A DNA stretch of 64,000 bases, from the NCBI RefSeq assembly GCF_902706195.1, contig NZ_CACSJO010000003.1, positions 186,001 through 250,000 of the forward strand. The letters run 5' to 3'. Under the pieces are notes generated by a model. That model had not been told where the DNA came from and made no database searches. It was given only the letters and a program-made list of their open reading frames with translations. The translations under genes were made by a program, and so were the position numbers. Shown here piece by piece: positions 53,983-62,831 of the stretch. This stretch comes from Novosphingobium sp. 18050. Its GTDB lineage: Bacteria; Pseudomonadota; Alphaproteobacteria; Sphingomonadales; Sphingomonadaceae. Positions within the stretch are counted from its first letter, which is position 1. Each line of letters starts with the position of its first letter.

Positions 53983-54058
53983 TGGTGGGCGGTGAGGGGC
54001 TCGAACCCCCGACCCTCTCGGTGTAAACGAGATGCTCTACCAACTGAGCTAACCGCCC
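53983..54058 (-). tRNA. tRNA-Val(TAC)
   Basis: A 76-nt cloverleaf on the minus strand. It has a GGGCGGT acceptor arm with matching ACCGCCC, the D arm TAGCTCAGTTGGTAGAGCA, the anticodon loop TTTACAC with TAC (Val), the T arm GGGTTCGAGCCCC, and an encoded CCA. Its 5' end faces the dual-nuclease gene. Confidence 0.95.
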
Positions 54059-54232
54059 GGCACGCCGGAAGCTGTGCCAATAAGCCATTTTCCGCCTGCG
54101 TCAACACCCCCTTTCACGGAACGAAACGGGCTCAACCAGAACAGATCGGGTCCCCGAGTCCCGACATAGTCCCGACCAAACTTGGATGGCCGATAATGCG
54201 TTTGCGAGCCCGAACACCAGCTCATTAAATGC

Positions 54233-56404
54233 TCAATAGGAATCTCGGATAGCGTCGAGAATGTCGTCTAGAGGAAGCGTATCTAGGGCATTAGTCTTTG
54301 ACCTTTCATCGTTAAGGTGATCGCGTATGCGCCGCTGTACAATCGCCTCCGGTACGTCGTGATTGTCCGCGCGGATGGCCTCCAAGGCCTCGATCATTTC
54401 GGCCGGGAGCGGTTCAATGAGGGCGTCCGCGTAAATCTTTGCCAGACCGGCACCAGTGAGATCTACCTTCTCTCGGTTTGGCCCAAAGGCCAGATACCGG
54501 AGCAAAAAATCCAGCGAGATAACCGGGCCAGTATTGATCTTAGGAACAAGGTCAGGCTCAATTCGCGACAGTAGAGACCTTGCGGACCGATCAAGCGTCA
54601 ACCACCAATTGGAATAACCTAAAGGCGCTCTGCCCCGCTGCCCTATTCTTGAAGACAGTACGTGGAGGAAAGTCTCGGAATCGTGACTAGCCAATCGCAA
54701 TGCGTGGGTCGTGTCACCCGACATCTTGGCACGCCGTTCGACATGAATGTTCTGCCATTCTGTTTCCACTGCTCGTGCCAATTCCTCGCTCACATTCGTG
54801 TGGTCATCAGCCACTTCAAGGCGGATGGAATGATCAGCGCGCAGGTAATCTGCGATGTCTTGAACCGGGTCGTTTTTACCGACGAATGTCTCCACCCACG
54901 CCGCGAAATGCCCTTCCTTCCCGCCAAAACGCAAGTAAGAGGCCAGCAAATATGGAACAGGGCCATTCCATGAGTCGCTCCGAATGAAAGTAAGGCATTT
55001 ATTTATATGACGTTCAAGTTCCTCTAGCACGCCAGCGGTTACTAGCAGCTTAAGCCCAGCAGAAATACATTGTCGATAGATTTGCGTGAAGGAGGTTTGA
55101 CTTGGTGGCGCACCCGTTTCGGCGAAGAGCGGGAGAATAACAGATGTATCAAGCCATATTTCTCCCGATCCAAACATCTGCATCGTTGCTTTCTGCACGT
55201 CGGGTGTCGCGGCCAGAAATGCAAATAACGTATAGCTTTCCAGAAGACTCTTTAGGTATGCTGCTGTTTTCTCGGTAGGAGAATTTAGAACCGATTGAAG
55301 TACATCGGCCATAACAATTATCTTATTTTCCCCTGAAAACCCGAAATTAAGCGTACTTTTTCCGATGACTATTTCTTTTAATGTTACCTCATCAAACTTG
55401 TGATCCTCGGAAAATACCGCACTTTTAGCAAATTGTTCGCCTTTTTTCAGGAAATATGTTTCAACTATATTTCGGGCCGCTTTAGAAAATGCTCCGGAAT
55501 TTTGGATGGTTATGGTTTTGAGCGTCACCAGCTGGCTCAGAAGATCTGAATCAAAATCATCTTTCATGCCTGCCAGCGCGGAGATCGAACCCGCCACCCG
55601 TGTTCGTTCGGTATCAGTGAGATGAAACTCATCCCCATCCCTGCGATGTCGAACGGCCGTCCCCGATAACCTGTTTAGGGCGGCGTCAACGCGTTGGCGA
55701 ACCAGCACTTCGGAATGGCTGGGAAGAAACGAGTGCACGTCTTTATATATATGTGCCCGAGATTTTCGGTTGGCCGTGGAGGTGGCACGTAAGGACGCCC
55801 GTACCAGGGCGTCATAAGACGATTTCGTCAGTCCATAGCCTGCCTGAGAATCCTGCATCTGCATTTCTAGAAAAATTAGCGCAGTTTTCGCTTCATCGGC
55901 CTTCAATGACGAGACGAGGTCATTATCCAGCAATCTCTCGGACACAAGAGGGTCGACAAACTGTTTTGAAAGTTCTTCTGCGGCCGATTCTCGCGAAAAC
56001 GTAGAATTGGCCCTCTCGATAAACCAAGACCTATCATAAACATCTAAGAAGTATTTTTCGCGACGAAGATCGGCTTTTATTTGATCGGCCTCGGCCCCAA
56101 TAGGCTGATTTGTAACATAAATTAGACTGCTAGTATTTGGAAAGCTTTCTTTTAAACGGCGAATTGTGGTGCGTATTTTTGGGGACCATTTTTCGGTAAC
56201 GGAATATTGAAAGGCTAGCGAATCGTCGCCTTCTTCACAGAACAGTGTGGCGTCTCGCCCACCGTCTCCGGACGGAGATGCCATCGTACGGAGCGCCGGG
56301 TATTCGCTGGAAAGGAACACGGAAGCCAGTTTCTCGAAAGTTTCCCAGTCTCCCGGTCCGAGCTGATCGAGCGCCATCCTAAACCGTTCAGAGCGTATTG
56401 CCAT
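54233..56404 (-). CDS. Candidate dual nuclease: restriction-endonuclease-like plus PIN-like domain
   Basis: A 723-residue protein that matches no named defence system I can recall. The N-terminal part (about 1-135) reads as a PD-(D/E)XK-type fold: WETFEKLASVFL, then SGDGGRDATLF (D51) and SLAFQYSVTEKW in place of the usual (D/E)-x-K strand. A long helical middle (about 150-400) follows. The C-terminal third resembles a PIN domain: EIWLDTSVILPLF (D419), TAGVLEELERHI (E461), an Asp near 575 (ASHDSETF) and WWLTLDRSA (D605). GC content and codon use are clearly lower than in neighbours, suggesting transfer. It lies alone between tRNA-Val and a prophage. Confidence 0.7.
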   Translation of the reverse strand: MAIRSERFRMALDQLGPGDWETFEKLASVFLSSEYPALRTMASPSGDGGRDATLFCEEGDDSLAFQYSVTEKWSPKIRTTIRRLKESFPNTSSLIYVTNQPIGAEADQIKADLRREKYFLDVYDRSWFIERANSTFSRESAAEELSKQFVDPLVSERLLDNDLVSSLKADEAKTALIFLEMQMQDSQAGYGLTKSSYDALVRASLRATSTANRKSRAHIYKDVHSFLPSHSEVLVRQRVDAALNRLSGTAVRHRRDGDEFHLTDTERTRVAGSISALAGMKDDFDSDLLSQLVTLKTITIQNSGAFSKAARNIVETYFLKKGEQFAKSAVFSEDHKFDEVTLKEIVIGKSTLNFGFSGENKIIVMADVLQSVLNSPTEKTAAYLKSLLESYTLFAFLAATPDVQKATMQMFGSGEIWLDTSVILPLFAETGAPPSQTSFTQIYRQCISAGLKLLVTAGVLEELERHINKCLTFIRSDSWNGPVPYLLASYLRFGGKEGHFAAWVETFVGKNDPVQDIADYLRADHSIRLEVADDHTNVSEELARAVETEWQNIHVERRAKMSGDTTHALRLASHDSETFLHVLSSRIGQRGRAPLGYSNWWLTLDRSARSLLSRIEPDLVPKINTGPVISLDFLLRYLAFGPNREKVDLTGAGLAKIYADALIEPLPAEMIEALEAIRADNHDVPEAIVQRRIRDHLNDERSKTNALDTLPLDDILDAIRDSY

Positions 56405-57207
56405 TTCGCCTCACCATCATTCCTGCAAGAGGATAGGTGGATCACCCGCCTCCAGAAAGCGAGAGATCAACCGTGGAAACTGCGGATAGGTTGGCAAGGG
56501 TTGCGATAGCGAACGACCTGCCAAACCACGTGGGGAGTACCGGAAAAAACGTAACAAACGTAACATGTGGCAGATTTCTGCGGTTTTTGACGTAACCTAA
56601 AGCGTAACCTCTGAGTGATGAGATTACCTTTTTAAAACGTAACTTTTTGAACTGAAAAACCCTAGGATTTCTGCGGGGATTACCTTTCTCGCTCCGCGAA
56701 GTTGCGCTAGATTACCTTCCGAACGTAACACGGAAAATCGCTTAAATTCAGATGGTTGTCATGGCGGCGCCACCAGAGGTTACGCATGTTACGCTTCTCC
56801 GGTACCACCCACCGCAGCGAGGGGCCTTCACACAGATTTTCCAGAGATTGCGCCTCGTTCCGAAAAATCCGTCCAGCTGCATCAAATTGCAACGCGGCGA
56901 GGGTATCTGAGGAGCGCACCCAGCCTAGGACCTAGGCCGGGGGAAGGGAAGTCGTAGTGGTGCATCAAAAGGGACATATAAAGTGCGCGGGCGAGGCGGG
57001 GGATTAAGCGCGCGCTCGGGGGTGGCAGCGAATGCGGAAAATCTTGGCGCAATAATATTGCGCGTCGAAGAAATATTCCTGTCTACGCAATAATATTACG
57101 CCAAACCGACACAAATTTTCGCGCCTTTTATGCGATGGATCGAGGCGGCAAATCGTTGACCGACTCGGTTTCTGTTCTTCATATGTTCCGATTAAAGGAG
57201 CAATCTG
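56405..57207. other. Gene-poor region between dual-nuclease gene and prophage
   Basis: 803 bp without a firm gene. A minus-strand frame of 70 codons (56707-56919) has no recognised domain. The notable content is a cluster of GTAAC/GTTAC pentamers (56551-56792). The prophage left end is probably in or near this region, but no integrase, repressor or att repeat was found. Confidence 0.5.
56551..56792. repeat. Cluster of GTAAC/GTTAC pentamers
   Basis: GTAAC at 56551, 56560, 56592, 56604, 56639 and 56725, and GTTAC at 56779 and 56788: eight copies in 242 bp, often preceded by C/A and within AT-rich DNA. Spacing is irregular. They could be protein-binding iterons or the decayed end of a phage replication gene. 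Confidence 0.5.
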
Positions 57208-57375
57208 ATGAAGATCGAAGACATCCGCCGCGCCGTAGCCGACACGCTCGAAGCCCGGGGCCTCAACAACCGAACATTCCTGCGCGAGATCCGCACCGGC
57301 AAAAGGGATGATGGACCGTACATGATCGGCGCGCTCGCGTGCGTCGCCTTGCGCGGTGCTCAGCCGGCCGAGTGA
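57208..57375 (+). CDS. Small protein of unknown function, 55 residues (prophage edge)
   Basis: A short frame with a good ribosome site (AAAGGAG, 7 bp before ATG 57208). It encodes a basic, mostly helical 55-residue protein beginning MKIEDIRRAVADTLEARGLN. No known family is recognised. It is followed within 25 bp by a Cys-rich small gene on the same strand, and both sit at the left edge of the P2-type structural genes. It could be a prophage accessory gene. Confidence 0.55.
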   Translation: MKIEDIRRAVADTLEARGLNNRTFLREIRTGKRDDGPYMIGALACVALRGAQPAE

Positions 57376-57397
57376 CGTGGGCCGCCTGGCAGATGGC

Positions 57398-57700
57398 ATG
57401 CAGGCCCCAACGACCTTCTTCGAAGCCGCTGCCTGGGCGTACACGATCAAGGCGACGTGCGAGTGCGGGCATGCCGCCGTATTTCACCCGCATGCCCTCT
57501 GGTGGCGCTTCCATCGAGCAGGCCGAGACGGCACGCTGGAGACGGCCCGGTCGCGGTTCTACTGCGCCGTCTGCTGGCATACGCACTGCCGAAGGGTCCG
57601 CCCAGCCAGTTTCCTGCCAAGTAGGGATCAGCCGACCGTGGACCTCCCCCTGCCGGACGATCGGGAGTGGAAGCGCGCGGTGAACCATTACCGAGGGTAG
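57398..57700 (+). CDS. Small zinc-ribbon-like prophage protein
   Basis: A 100-residue protein with two Cys/His clusters, CECGHAAVFHPHALWWRF and FYCAVCWHTHCR, that look like a zinc-binding ribbon. The sequence between is basic. ATG 57398 gives a compact product; a GTG at 57377 directly after the previous stop is an alternative. It is convergent with the portal gene across a strong terminator. Small Cys-rich proteins of this kind are frequent accessory genes in sphingomonad prophages, but no function is assigned. Confidence 0.65.
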   Translation: MQAPTTFFEAAAWAYTIKATCECGHAAVFHPHALWWRFHRAGRDGTLETARSRFYCAVCWHTHCRRVRPASFLPSRDQPTVDLPLPDDREWKRAVNHYRG

Positions 57701-57704
57701 AACG

Positions 57705-57733
57705 AAAAAGGGCGGCCCGATTGAGCCGCCCTT
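57705..57733 (-). terminator. Terminator of the portal/terminase operon
   Basis: AAGGGCGGC (57708-57716) pairs with GCCGCCCTT (57725-57733); on the minus strand the stem runs into TTTTT (57705-57709). It therefore ends the leftward prophage operon, and the stem may also serve the small plus-strand gene. Confidence 0.75.
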
Positions 57734-57755
57734 CGTGGGTCTGACATGTGGAAGG

Positions 57756-58814
57756 TCAGGCCGCAGCCTTTACCCTCTCACGAAAAAGCACCGCCTCGCG
57801 GCCCAGCGTGTCGTTCAATTCGAGGAACACGGACTGTAGCGGCATGATCTCCAGTTCGAAGAAGCTGTCGAGCGCCTTGGCCGGATCCCCGAAGCCGCCA
57901 GCGTTGGCCGGGATAACCCCCAGAAGCTGCGGCGGAACGCGATGCGCGGCCAATACGTCATCGCGCGTGGTGTTCTTGATGCCAAGGAACTCATCCTTTG
58001 CGCCCACCTCGGCGATCGGCAGGATCTTGATCCCGGTCTCTTTGCCCTCGGTCGCATGCACGAAGAGGTTGCGAAAGTTGCCCGGCCCTTTCGAACGCTT
58101 GAGCGCGTCGCGCATGGCATCCACGTCGCCATCGGCGAACATCCCGGTGGCGTAGAGGATGTAGCCCGCGTGGCTCCCGTTCTCGTAGTACCTGCGGCGA
58201 AACAGCGTGGCGTTCTCGTTCAGCAATGCGGACTGCAACGCCGACAGGTATTCCGGCAGGCCGTAGATCTCCTGATTGATATCCGGCGCCATGATCTGGT
58301 GGACGGTGCCCGCGTCGAACTCCACCTCGTTCTGATAGCCAGGCACCCACCAGAAGCTGCCCTTCGCGACACCGCGCCGCGTGTACTTGGCAAGGACGTG
58401 ATCGAGGCGCAGCAGGCCGCCGAGGCGGTTACGAACTTCCTGCACATAGCAATTCCCCAGCACGAGGTAGTCCTGCACCATGGCAGCGAAGTCCCGCCGG
58501 CTGATCAGCGATGCTGGGTCGAGGCTGGCGGCCAGCAAGTTGCGCTTTAGGATGATGGCGCTCGAATGATGGGGCGAGGAACGGAACGACCGGGAAAGGC
58601 CGTCCAGCGAGATCGGCGGTTCATACCAGCGCTGGTTGTGCCAGCATTCCAGCATATCGAGCATGGTCGCCCGGCTATTGACCGGTTCGGGTTCCCCGAA
58701 GGTGAACGCCTCGATCGAACGGCTGCGGTTGTCGTTGACCGGGACGATCGCGCCGCCTGATGCAGCGGCGCTCTCCTGACGGCTCATCCTGCGGGCACGG
58801 CTACGCTTGCTCAT
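57756..58814 (-). CDS. Phage portal protein, P2 gpQ-like
   Basis: A 352-residue PBSX/P2-type portal protein, the ring at the capsid vertex through which DNA is packaged. The family segments SPHHSSAIILKRNLL, VLGNCYVQEVRNRLGG and HRVPPQLLGVIPANAGGFGD are visible. Length is normal for gpQ homologues. Its ATG overlaps the stop of the terminase gene (ATGA), so the two are coupled in the order P then Q, as in phage P2. Confidence 0.93.
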   Translation of the reverse strand: MSKRSRARRMSRQESAAASGGAIVPVNDNRSRSIEAFTFGEPEPVNSRATMLDMLECWHNQRWYEPPISLDGLSRSFRSSPHHSSAIILKRNLLAASLDPASLISRRDFAAMVQDYLVLGNCYVQEVRNRLGGLLRLDHVLAKYTRRGVAKGSFWWVPGYQNEVEFDAGTVHQIMAPDINQEIYGLPEYLSALQSALLNENATLFRRRYYENGSHAGYILYATGMFADGDVDAMRDALKRSKGPGNFRNLFVHATEGKETGIKILPIAEVGAKDEFLGIKNTTRDDVLAAHRVPPQLLGVIPANAGGFGDPAKALDSFFELEIMPLQSVFLELNDTLGREAVLFRERVKAAA

Positions 58815-60670
58815 TCGATAATCTCCATCGTGCCCTTGGGCTTTTCCTTGCCGTCGAGCGGCTCGTTCATAAGGATGTGCATCGCGGCCCAGGCGAGATC
58901 GGCATGTCCATCATTGCCCCCGCGCCCGGCCTTGAAGGTGACGTTGCGGCCGCTGGTGGTCAGCGTCTTCTTGATCGAGACGAAGGCCGAGACGATGTCG
59001 AGATAGCTGCTGTCGAATAGCAGGCGGCCCCGGCGGATCACATTCTGCGCCTTCATGATCATGCCGGCCTTCACCTCCAGCGAGTATTCGATCTTGGCGA
59101 CCGAACAGCCGGGCATCTCGCCCACTTTCGCGAGCAGCTGGTAGACGCCCGCGCCGACACCTTGCGCGTCAATGCCGAGATACGTGCAGTTGTAGCGGCT
59201 CAAGACTGCCTTGATGAACTCGGCCTGCTGCTGGAAATCGAGGCCGCGCAGCTGGTGGCGTTCGAGGATCCGGAACTTGCCGCCTTCCTCCAACGGCGGC
59301 GCGGCGATAACCAGCGCCGCATTGTCACCGGTCTCGCTTTCCTGCGGATCATAGCCCGCCCAGACCGCGCGATTACCGTAGGGCCTTGCCGCCTCGATGT
59401 TGAAATCGGTCCAGTCGACCAGGCTGTCACAGCCGCAGGCGATCATGTCGTTGAATTTGAAGGCCGACATGCTGTCGTCGACGAAATCGCACATGAACAG
59501 GTTGGCGAATTCGTCTGGCGCGTATTCGTCCTCCAGCTCCGCAATGTCGAACAGGTCGCATCCGCCCGCTTCGGCGTCGCGGATGTTGACGATGTGGCGC
59601 CAGATGCGATCAGGCCCGACGCTGCCCTTTTCCGACAGCGCGGCATGGCTGACGTCGATCTCGACGCGGTCTTCCTTCTTGCGTCGGCGGTTGCGGCGCT
59701 CTCCGGTCCAGTATGGATAGGCGGGATGCGCGACGGTGGACGGCGTGGAGAAGTAGGTTTTCCGCCACTTCTTGTGCGTCGCCATGCCCGAGGCGACCTT
59801 GTTCAACTCCTCGAACGAATGGACCCAGAAGAACTCATCGAAGTAGAAATTGCCGTGCCGGCCCTGCGCCGTGCGGAAGTTGGTGCCGAGAAAGTGCATC
59901 TCGGCCGCCGCTTCTTCCTCAGGCCTGAGGTCCGAGGTGATGAGCATCGGATCGCCGGTCAGGGCAACGCCGACCAGCTTGGCGAAGCTGACGATGTATG
60001 ACCGGAATTGGTGCGCCTGTGCCTTGGAGGCTGACAGGAATATCTGGTTGCGGCCCGTCTCGATCGCGTCGATCAGCGCTTCAAACGCGAAATAGTAGGT
60101 CGCGCCGATCTGGCGCGACTTCAGGATCATGCGGGTGCGCTGGCTCAGCGCGTTCCACCACGTCAGCTGGTAGTCGTAGCAACCTTCAAGGAAGATGCGC
60201 TTAAGTTCGGCCGCCTGCTCTGCGGTGAAGTGGTTCTTCTTCGCCTTCTTGCGCGGCCCAGCGTTCCGGTTGCCGACCTTTTCGTTGATGTCACCGCTAT
60301 GGCCGCCCGGCTGCTCGAACCGGCGCACGCGGGCGAGACTTTCGATCTGCCTGGACAGCGCCTCCATTTCGACAAGGTCGCCGCTGGTCTTCTTCTCCTT
60401 CGCGATCAGCGTGAGGAGGCGGATTTCCAGCCCGTCTTCGATTTTCCGGATCGAGGGCGCGTCATCCCACTTGTCGCGCTGCTTCCACGCCGCGATCGTC
60501 GCGCGCGGTATCGCCCCGCCCGTGTCGCCCTTGACGCCGTGCAATTCGAATTCGTCGGCAATCTGCTGAACGCCCCACCCGCGCCAGTATAGGCTGCACG
60601 CATGGCGGCGGGGATCGAACTGCCATGCGTTTGTGGGTGCGCCGGGCTGGGGGAGGAATGGGCCAGTCAT
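58811..60670 (-). CDS. Terminase large (ATPase) subunit, P2 gpP-like
   Basis: A 619-residue motor-nuclease that packages phage DNA. The Walker A variant is KSRQIGATYY (about 184-193) and Walker B FYFDEFFW (D278, E279). The nuclease part carries GYDPQESETGDNAA and the terminal DGHADLAWAAMHIL. The N-terminus has the DNA-binding helix-turn-helix-like YWRGWGVQQIADEF. ATG 60670 is used because it begins the conserved body. It is divergent from the scaffold gene across a palindrome. Confidence 0.93.
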   Translation of the reverse strand: MTGPFLPQPGAPTNAWQFDPRRHACSLYWRGWGVQQIADEFELHGVKGDTGGAIPRATIAAWKQRDKWDDAPSIRKIEDGLEIRLLTLIAKEKKTSGDLVEMEALSRQIESLARVRRFEQPGGHSGDINEKVGNRNAGPRKKAKKNHFTAEQAAELKRIFLEGCYDYQLTWWNALSQRTRMILKSRQIGATYYFAFEALIDAIETGRNQIFLSASKAQAHQFRSYIVSFAKLVGVALTGDPMLITSDLRPEEEAAAEMHFLGTNFRTAQGRHGNFYFDEFFWVHSFEELNKVASGMATHKKWRKTYFSTPSTVAHPAYPYWTGERRNRRRKKEDRVEIDVSHAALSEKGSVGPDRIWRHIVNIRDAEAGGCDLFDIAELEDEYAPDEFANLFMCDFVDDSMSAFKFNDMIACGCDSLVDWTDFNIEAARPYGNRAVWAGYDPQESETGDNAALVIAAPPLEEGGKFRILERHQLRGLDFQQQAEFIKAVLSRYNCTYLGIDAQGVGAGVYQLLAKVGEMPGCSVAKIEYSLEVKAGMIMKAQNVIRRGRLLFDSSYLDIVSAFVSIKKTLTTSGRNVTFKAGRGGNDGHADLAWAAMHILMNEPLDGKEKPKGTMEIIE

Positions 60671-60713
60671 GCCGCAACCATGGCGCGCGCTTTTCGCGCC
60701 GATCACCGCCGTC

Positions 60714-60739
60714 CATTTCGCTGAACACTAAGCGAAATG
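60714..60739. promoter_or_regulatory. Palindrome between divergent P2-type late operons
   Basis: CATTTCGCT (60714-60722) and AGCGAAATG (60731-60739) are perfect inverted arms separated by eight bases, in the 148-bp gap between terminase and scaffold genes. The place matches where late-gene activators such as P2 Ogr act, though the known Ogr site (TGT-N12-ACA) is different. Confidence 0.5.
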
Positions 60740-60818
60740 CATGCCCTTGAGAGATTGCCTCCGACCGTCCCTTTCTGGCCGCAACACGCTGCCGAACCTC
60801 AAGGGAACCGGACCGATC

Positions 60819-61637
60819 ATGGCCAAGAGCAAATTTTTCCGCGTCGCCGTCGAAGGCCCAACCGTCGACGGACGTGTCATCGAGCGCGAAATGCTCGTCC
60901 AGAGCGCCGCAAGCTACGCGCCCGCGACCTACGCCGCACGCATCAACTGCGAGCACATCGCCGGCTACAGCCCCGACAAGCCGTTCAATGCCTATGGCAC
61001 AGTGCTTTCACTCAAGACCGAGGAAGTCGCGCTCGTCGTCAACGGCGCGACCAAGAACCTGCTCAGCCTGGTTGCCGAGATCGAAGCAAACGATCAGCTA
61101 GTGGCACTCAACAAGGCGGGGCAGAAGCTGTTCACCAGCTGCGAAATCCATCCCAATTTTGCCGGTGAGGGCAAGGCCTATCTGGTCGGCCTTGCAATCA
61201 CGGACACTCCCGCCTCGCTGGGAACCGAGCCGTTGAAATTCGCGGTTCAGTCCAGGCCGAATGTATTCTCTTCGGCTTACGAGACCTCGATCGAACTCAC
61301 TGCAGCCCCGCTCGACAGTGACGCCATCGGCCAGGGCATTGGCCGCTCGCTCCTCGACTTCTTCCGTAAGGAAAAGAAGGAAGAGCTGGCCACGCCGCCC
61401 GCCGTGCAGGTTATCCCGCCGGCCCCGGCCAACGACAACGTGTTCGATGTAGAGCAGTTCGCCGCGATCATGGGCCGCGAGATCGCTGCCGCCGCCAAGC
61501 CCGCCAATGATGCCGTTGCGGCGCTGGGCGCCCGTTTCGACGCGCTGGAAACACAGCTGGCGGGCACGGAGCAGCCGCAGACCTTCAAGCGCGCCCCGGC
61601 CACCGGCGGCACCGGCTCCATCGTCACCGACTGCTGA
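60819..61637 (+). CDS. Capsid scaffolding protease, P2 gpO-like
   Basis: A 272-residue scaffold and maturation protease. By position the serine-protease residues known in P2 gpO appear conserved: Asp in VEGPTVDGR (D17), His in INCEHIAGY (H46) and Ser in LFTSCEIHP (S107). The C-terminal third is a helical scaffold region, ending after an FKRAPATGGTGSIVTDC tail. ATG 60819 begins the family-typical KSKFFRVAVEG sequence. It is first of the rightward late operon O-N-M-L. Confidence 0.92.
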   Translation: MAKSKFFRVAVEGPTVDGRVIEREMLVQSAASYAPATYAARINCEHIAGYSPDKPFNAYGTVLSLKTEEVALVVNGATKNLLSLVAEIEANDQLVALNKAGQKLFTSCEIHPNFAGEGKAYLVGLAITDTPASLGTEPLKFAVQSRPNVFSSAYETSIELTAAPLDSDAIGQGIGRSLLDFFRKEKKEELATPPAVQVIPPAPANDNVFDVEQFAAIMGREIAAAAKPANDAVAALGARFDALETQLAGTEQPQTFKRAPATGGTGSIVTDC

Positions 61638-61699
61638 TCGCCGCCGCCGTTCCCCGATCCGCCTGCCCACGCCCTACGCCCCTTCAGGAGCCCACGCAC

Positions 61700-62782
61700 A
61701 TGCGTAACGAAACCCGCCTGCTGTTCACTTCGTATCTGGGCCAGATCGCCCAGCTGAACGGCGTAGCCGATGCCACCGTGAAATTCAGCGTGGCGCCGGC
61801 AGTCGAACAGAAGCTGGAAGAGAAGATCCAGGAATCGAGCGACTTCCTCGGCCAAATCAACATCGTCGGCGTGCCCGCTCAGTCCGGCGACAAGGTCGGC
61901 GTCACTGTCACTCGCCCGCTGGCGAGCCGCACCAATACCGGCGCCGGCAACCGCCGCACGCCCGGCGATCCGACCGACACCACGGACGATGGTGGCTATT
62001 TCTGCCGACAGACCAACTACGATCACGCGATCAAGTATTCGAAGCTGGACGCCTGGCGCCACAAGCCCGAATTCCAGACGCTGCTGCGCGATGTCATCCT
62101 GAAGCAGCAAGGCCGCGATCGCATCATGATCGGCTTCAACGGTACCTCCGCCGCTGCAACCACCGATATCGTTGCCAACCCGCTCCTGCAGGACGTCAAC
62201 GTGGGCTGGGTCCAGAAAATCCGCCTGCACGCGCCTGAGCGGATCATCGATGACGGCGACCTGACCGCCGGTGCGACCAAGGCCGTCTATGTCGCGGCCA
62301 GCGTGGAGGTCGTCGACGGCGATGTCACCAACGTCGACACCGCCGAAGCCGACTATGCCAACCTCGACGCGCTCGCCTTCGACATGCTCGACCTGCTCGA
62401 TCCCTGGCACCGCAGCGATACCGATCTTGTCGTCATCGTCGGATGGAAGCTGGTCAAGGACAAGTACATGTCCTTGCTGCAGGCCGCTGGCGATACTGCG
62501 ACCGAGCGCGAGGCCGCGCACCGCATCCTGACGCTGCCCATGCAGCTGGCGGGCAAGCGCGCCATAATCGTACCGTTCTTCCCCGAAGACGCGATGCTGG
62601 TCACCAGCCTCGATAACCTGTCGGTCTACTGGCAGGAGGAAACCCGCCGCCGGCAGGTCAAGGACGAGCCTGCGCTCGACCAGATCGAGAACTACGAATC
62701 CGTCAACGAGGATTACGTGGTCGAGGACTATGGCCGCTGCGCCTTCGTCGAGAACGTCGTCATGGGCAAGAAGCCCGCCTGA
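61700..62782 (+). CDS. Major capsid protein, P2 gpN-like
   Basis: A 360-residue P2-family capsid protein. Recognisable stretches are MRNETRLLFTSYLGQIAQLN, DFLGQINIVGVPAQSGDKVG and RDRIMIGFNGTSAAATTD. Length fits the P2 family (about 340-360). It follows the scaffold gene by 62 bp on the same strand. P2 gpN is cleaved by gpO during maturation, and the order here supports the same assembly route. Confidence 0.94.
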   Translation: MRNETRLLFTSYLGQIAQLNGVADATVKFSVAPAVEQKLEEKIQESSDFLGQINIVGVPAQSGDKVGVTVTRPLASRTNTGAGNRRTPGDPTDTTDDGGYFCRQTNYDHAIKYSKLDAWRHKPEFQTLLRDVILKQQGRDRIMIGFNGTSAAATTDIVANPLLQDVNVGWVQKIRLHAPERIIDDGDLTAGATKAVYVAASVEVVDGDVTNVDTAEADYANLDALAFDMLDLLDPWHRSDTDLVVIVGWKLVKDKYMSLLQAAGDTATEREAAHRILTLPMQLAGKRAIIVPFFPEDAMLVTSLDNLSVYWQEETRRRQVKDEPALDQIENYESVNEDYVVEDYGRCAFVENVVMGKKPA

Positions 62783-62831
62783 CCGGCGCGCCGTCTGCCC
62801 CCGAAATCCGCGCCACTCACAGGACACCACC

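Noticed and set aside
53983..54058. tRNA-Val as attachment site of the P2-type prophage
   Set aside because: The tRNA 3' end points away from the prophage and no integrase or repeated 3' sequence was found on the prophage side.
56707..56919. Minus-strand frame of 70 codons in the gene-poor region
   Set aside because: No domain, overlaps the pentamer cluster, no convincing ribosome site.
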